Assembly (NCBI GenBank): GCA_045578865.1
Contig: JAZNLB010000010.1
Location: 1 to 13,969 of the forward strand
Length of the DNA: 13,969 bases
DNA from: RGIG2041 sp045578865
GTDB lineage: Bacteria > Bacillota > Clostridia > UBA1381 > UMGS1253
Direction of reading: 5' to 3'
Below, in pieces: positions 13,915 through 13,969 of the stretch. Under the pieces are notes generated by a model. That model had not been told where the DNA came from, made no database searches, and was given only the letters and a program-made list of their open reading frames with translations. Made by a program: the position numbers and the translations under genes. The number at the start of each line of letters is the position of its first letter. The first letter of the stretch is position 1.

Positions 13915-13969
13915 TTAAAAGAGTCGCCTCACGAAGCGAAGACCTTTAAATAAAATCAGCGGCGCAGTT
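13915..13969. other. Sequence after nifJ, no feature found
   Basis: Fifty-five bases after the stop codon reach the window edge. No clear terminator, ribosome binding site or reading frame is visible. Because codon use in the end of nifJ is atypical, this tail may share the same foreign or chimeric origin. Confidence 0.4.

Overview
The window looks like the chromosome of an anaerobic, Gram-positive member of the Clostridia, most likely an Oscillospirales/Ruminococcaceae-type lineage. The evidence is a three-SLH-domain surface protein, a single-chain pyruvate:ferredoxin oxidoreductase, a MecA-type Clp adaptor, the Firmicutes trmK-Nif3 gene pair, strong AGGAGG-type ribosome binding sites and a strong preference for the proline codon CCG. 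The genus cannot be fixed from sequence alone.

Layout. (1) 1-840: a small AT-rich gene for a four-helix-bundle protein (S23/Avd-like family, catalytic role unknown) sits inside an array of short perfect hairpins. Its own promoter lies at 29-56, and a second, degraded, gene-less copy of the array follows it. (2) 841-4240: a structured intergenic region with a strong promoter (978-1006) and a hairpin-rich leader drives a 1009-residue S-layer-type protein that ends at a strong terminator. (3) 4257-5581, minus strand: a 6-phosphofructokinase with a mixed ATP/PPi signature. Its 3' UTR contains a third hairpin array, placed between the stop codon and the terminator. (4) 5691-9486, plus strand, divergent from the phosphofructokinase: an overlapping operon ppk1-trmK-Nif3 family. 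The polyphosphate kinase has an unusual C-terminal membrane anchor, whose coding sequence overlaps the start of trmK. (5) 9522-10142, minus strand: a mecA-like adaptor gene, convergent with the operon and sharing a bidirectional terminator with it. (6) 10313-13914: pyruvate:ferredoxin oxidoreductase behind a consensus promoter with possible operators. Its 3' end changes abruptly in codon use.

Metabolically the window joins glycolysis (phosphofructokinase), fermentative pyruvate oxidation (PFOR) and phosphate/energy storage (polyphosphate). The rest is tRNA modification, Clp-dependent proteolysis and cell-surface structure. No gene set here clearly forms one pathway operon.

The most interesting structure is the hairpin-array family. 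Three arrays in the same orientation carry the same stems in the same order. One array has the four-helix-bundle gene placed between two copies of the hairpin that is single in the gene-less array at 4297-4480. This looks like an occupied and an empty form of a palindrome-based element, reminiscent of REP/RAYT systems or of the intervening sequences in 23S rRNA, but with a four-helix-bundle protein in place of a transposase. The second most interesting observation is a codon-usage break near the 3' end of the PFOR gene, which suggests recombination or a chimeric assembly.
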